NCBI RefSeq assembly: GCF_020421205.1
Contig: NZ_JAIZZH010000001.1
Coordinates: 1,161,691 to 1,225,690 of the forward strand
Reading direction: 5' to 3'
Source of the DNA: Hymenobacter pini
Lineage (GTDB): Bacteria; Bacteroidota; Bacteroidia; Cytophagales; Hymenobacteraceae
Length of the DNA: 64,000 nucleotides
Shown here: positions 62,156 to 64,000 of the stretch, piece by piece
Position numbering within the stretch: the first letter of the stretch is position 1
Layout of the letters: the number at the start of each line of letters is the position of its first letter
Position numbers and translations under genes: made by a program
Notes under the pieces: generated by a model
What the model was told of the DNA's origin: nothing
The model's database searches: none
The model's input: the letters and a program-made list of their open reading frames with translations, nothing else

Positions 62156-62800
62156 ATGAAACCAACCACTACTGCCGTTGTGCTCATTGAGTTTCAGAAC
62201 GATTTCACCACGCTCGGGGGCTCCCTGCACGAGGCGGTGAAAACGGTGATGAAGAAAACGGATATGCTGGCTAACACCGAGGAGTTAGTGCGGCAGGCCC
62301 GCAACTTCGGGACACTCATCGTGCACGTGCCCATCCAATTTTCAGAGAACTACCAGGAACTGAGCCCGCGCCCGTACGGCATCCTAAAAGGCGTGGTAGA
62401 TAGCAACTCGTTTCGAAAGGGCTCCTGGGGCGCCGATATTGTGGATACGCTTAAGCCCCAGCCCGACGATATCATCATTGAGGGCAAACGGGGGCTTGAT
62501 GGCTTTGCCAGCACCAATCTGGATTTCGTACTACGGCAGCGCGGCATTACCCACGTAGCCTTGGCCGGCTTCCTCACCAACTGTTGCGTCGAATCCACGA
62601 TGCGCACGGCCTATGAGCTGGGCTACCAGGTGCACACCCTCACCGATTGTACGGCCACGCTCAGCGAGGAGGAACAACGGTTTGCCTGCGAAAAAAACTT
62701 TCCCATGTTCTCTAGGCCCGTTACGCACCGGGAGTTTCTGGAGCAACTCTCCGCCCTCGAGCAGCCTGAGCCGGTGGGCGAGGGGCGGGGCTATTATTAA
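62156..62800 (+). CDS. cysteine hydrolase (isochorismatase-like)
   Basis: 214 residues, isochorismatase-like fold. The usual catalytic triad is Asp-Lys-Cys. Here the aspartate position in VLIEFQNDF is E12, while K111 (EGKRGLDGF) and C144 (TNCCVEST) are present. I recall the EFQNDF variant from one subgroup of the family, so it need not be inactive. Relatives hydrolyse amides such as nicotinamide, biuret or N-carbamoyl compounds; the substrate is unknown. Convergent with the last gene of the window. Confidence 0.9.
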   Translation: MKPTTTAVVLIEFQNDFTTLGGSLHEAVKTVMKKTDMLANTEELVRQARNFGTLIVHVPIQFSENYQELSPRPYGILKGVVDSNSFRKGSWGADIVDTLKPQPDDIIIEGKRGLDGFASTNLDFVLRQRGITHVALAGFLTNCCVESTMRTAYELGYQVHTLTDCTATLSEEEQRFACEKNFPMFSRPVTHREFLEQLSALEQPEPVGEGRGYY

Positions 62801-62825
62801 ACAAGATATTAATCTGTAGAACTTG

Positions 62826-62900
62826 TCATTCCGAGCGAAGCGAGGAATCTGGGTTTGCCGCCAGAGGCCAAACCCAGATTCCTCGCTTCGCTCGGAATGA
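62826..62900. repeat. perfect 32-base-arm hairpin between convergent genes
   Basis: Arms 62826-62857 and 62869-62900 are exact reverse complements with an 11-base loop. The motif GTCATTCCGAGCGAAGCGAGG is a near relative of the CHPERSEG element. The arms stop 15-26 bases from the flanking stop codons. Confidence 0.95.
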
Positions 62901-62914
62901 TAGTGTATAGCCAG

Positions 62915-64000
62915 TTATTGCCCACCGGCGCGGCGTTTCTCATCCTCGGCCCCGCCACCCCGGCGTTTGGCAGGAGCCAGCTTGTCATTACCGAAGCGGT
63001 AAGTGAAAGCCACCGTACCCTGCCGGGAATCCTGACGCTGGTAGAACCGCTCCACGTAGGTATCGTACTCCGACACGGCATGAATGGGGCTGGTGAAGAA
63101 AATATCGGCCATGCTCAGTTTCAGGGTGGCTTTGCGGTTCCAGAAGGTTTTCTGCACCCCGGCGTTTATTTCGCCGTTGGGCCGCACTTTCAGGAAGCCG
63201 TAGATGTCGCGGGCCTGGTAGTCCCCATTCAGTTCGGCGCTCCAGCCTTTACCCAGCGTAAAAGTGTGGTTAGTAGTAAGGGTGAAGGAGCCCCGGCCCC
63301 GGTTCAGGTTCGTGCCGGCCAGGTTGCCCTCAAAGCGGCTGTAGTAGAACACGGCATTGTTGTACATGGTCCACCACTTAGCCACTTCTACCGGTACAGT
63401 GAGGGTAAGGGCGTAATAGCGCTGGCGGCTCAGGTTCTGGGTCGTCGATACCACGGTGCTGTCCGTTTCCGGCTGCACCACCTGAATCAGCGGGTTGCTG
63501 GTGACGCTATAGCTGAGGCCAGCGCTGTACTTCTGCCGGAAAGTGTGAGTAAGCTCGGCGTTGTAGCTGGTTTGCGGGCGCAGGTTGGGGTTGCCGGCCC
63601 CCGAGGTTGTCTTGTCAATTATCACCCGGAAAGGGTTCAGCTGCCCATAGGATGGCCGGTCGATGCGGCGGCTCAGCGAAACACTGGTTTCGTGCTTGTC
63701 TGAAAACGTCCGTTTCAAGGCGGCACTCGGGAATAGTTGGAAGTAATGCCGGCTAAAATTGGCCGTCTGGCCCGCCTGCACCACATCCTGCCGGCCCTCG
63801 GCGTTGGTCTGCTCGCCACGCAGGCCCGCTTGTAGCGTGTACTTAGGCTGAGAATAATTCAGGTTCACGTAGCCCGCGTTAATGTTCTCATCGTAGCGGA
63901 AGCGGTTGGAACGGTTAGGGTCTAGCTCCCCATCCGTGAAAAACTGCACGTCGTTGTCTGCTGATACCAGACTGGTTTTGGCCCCGGCATCTACCCGCAG
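62915..64000 (-). CDS. outer-membrane beta-barrel protein (PF14905 type), partial
   Basis: C-terminal part of a large receptor-like barrel; the frame is open through the window edge, so 361 residues are visible and the N-terminus lies beyond 64000. Features are LRVDAGAK, LPTYxLQAGLRGEQTNAEGRQD-like strand pairs, NLSRQRYYALTLTVPVEVAKWW and FFTSPIHAVSEYDTYVERFYQRQDSRQGTVAFTYRFG. It ends in a basic, Gly-rich tail (LAPAKRRGGGAEDEKRRAGGQ), like the one on the barrel at 44605. The plug and any carboxypeptidase-like domain are outside. Paralogy with the other barrel is likely. Confidence 0.88.
   Translation of the reverse strand: MRVDAGAKTSLVSADNDVQFFTDGELDPNRSNRFRYDENINAGYVNLNYSQPKYTLQAGLRGEQTNAEGRQDVVQAGQTANFSRHYFQLFPSAALKRTFSDKHETSVSLSRRIDRPSYGQLNPFRVIIDKTTSGAGNPNLRPQTSYNAELTHTFRQKYSAGLSYSVTSNPLIQVVQPETDSTVVSTTQNLSRQRYYALTLTVPVEVAKWWTMYNNAVFYYSRFEGNLAGTNLNRGRGSFTLTTNHTFTLGKGWSAELNGDYQARDIYGFLKVRPNGEINAGVQKTFWNRKATLKLSMADIFFTSPIHAVSEYDTYVERFYQRQDSRQGTVAFTYRFGNDKLAPAKRRGGGAEDEKRRAGGQ

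Noticed and set aside
62809..63081. ORF of 90 codons containing SEARNLGLASGGKPRFLASLGMT
   Set aside because: It overlaps the 62826-62900 hairpin and the barrel gene; the string comes from the palindrome.

Overview
The window is about 60% GC, densely coded chromosomal DNA that reads as a Bacteroidota genome, most likely Hymenobacter or a close relative in Hymenobacteraceae. The basis is gene content: a PorX-type PglZ response regulator, a fused LpxC/FabZ enzyme, DUF2851, DUF4197 and DUF4112 proteins, PF14905-type outer-membrane barrels, a TonB receptor with an STN domain, and promoters with the TAnnTTTG -7 element. Start codons often lack a Shine-Dalgarno sequence. I see no rRNA, tRNA, CRISPR array, prophage, insertion sequence or plasmid gene. 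About 59 protein genes are supported.

Layout. 0-5 kb: LytS/LytTR two-component pair, a secreted hydrolase, and a three-gene operon of lipoprotein, SCO and cytochrome c. 5-12 kb: DUF4112 protein and a three-gene outer-membrane operon (secreted protein, TonB receptor, large periplasmic protein). 12-20 kb: aldo/keto reductase, a diadenylate cyclase with a large N-terminal region, flavoprotein, antiporter, MarC, a class V aminotransferase and AroQ. 20-31 kb: XerD, FtsK, LolA, Sel1 protein, DUF2851 protein and two polytopic membrane proteins. 31-42 kb: NeuD-like acetyltransferase, TrhO, nucleoside phosphorylase, acyl-CoA reductase divergent from a ferredoxin, Aat, a sugar amidotransferase next to a nitrilase-fold enzyme, and ValRS. 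42-54 kb: S9 peptidase, TonB-type barrel, nitroreductase, E2 acyltransferase, CinA and two tandem DUF4197 genes. 54-60 kb: HD-lpxD-lpxC/fabZ-lpxA-ABC operon for lipid A. 60-64 kb: PorX, a cysteine hydrolase and a second barrel cut by the window end.

Envelope biogenesis is the common theme (lipid A, LolA, outer-membrane receptors, PorX control of type IX secretion), with ordinary housekeeping between.

The most unusual signal lies between and even inside genes. At least fourteen long imperfect or perfect inverted repeats fill intergenic gaps. Several begin at or within a few bases of a stop codon. Three share an inner GAACGA-N16-TCGTKC module despite partly or wholly different arms. One sits in frame inside valS and adds about 30 codons. 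A second candidate is a nitrilase-fold amidase next to a PP-loop sugar amidotransferase, which may be an alternative ammonia-supplying pair. Functional statements rest on motif and family recall; no search was run.
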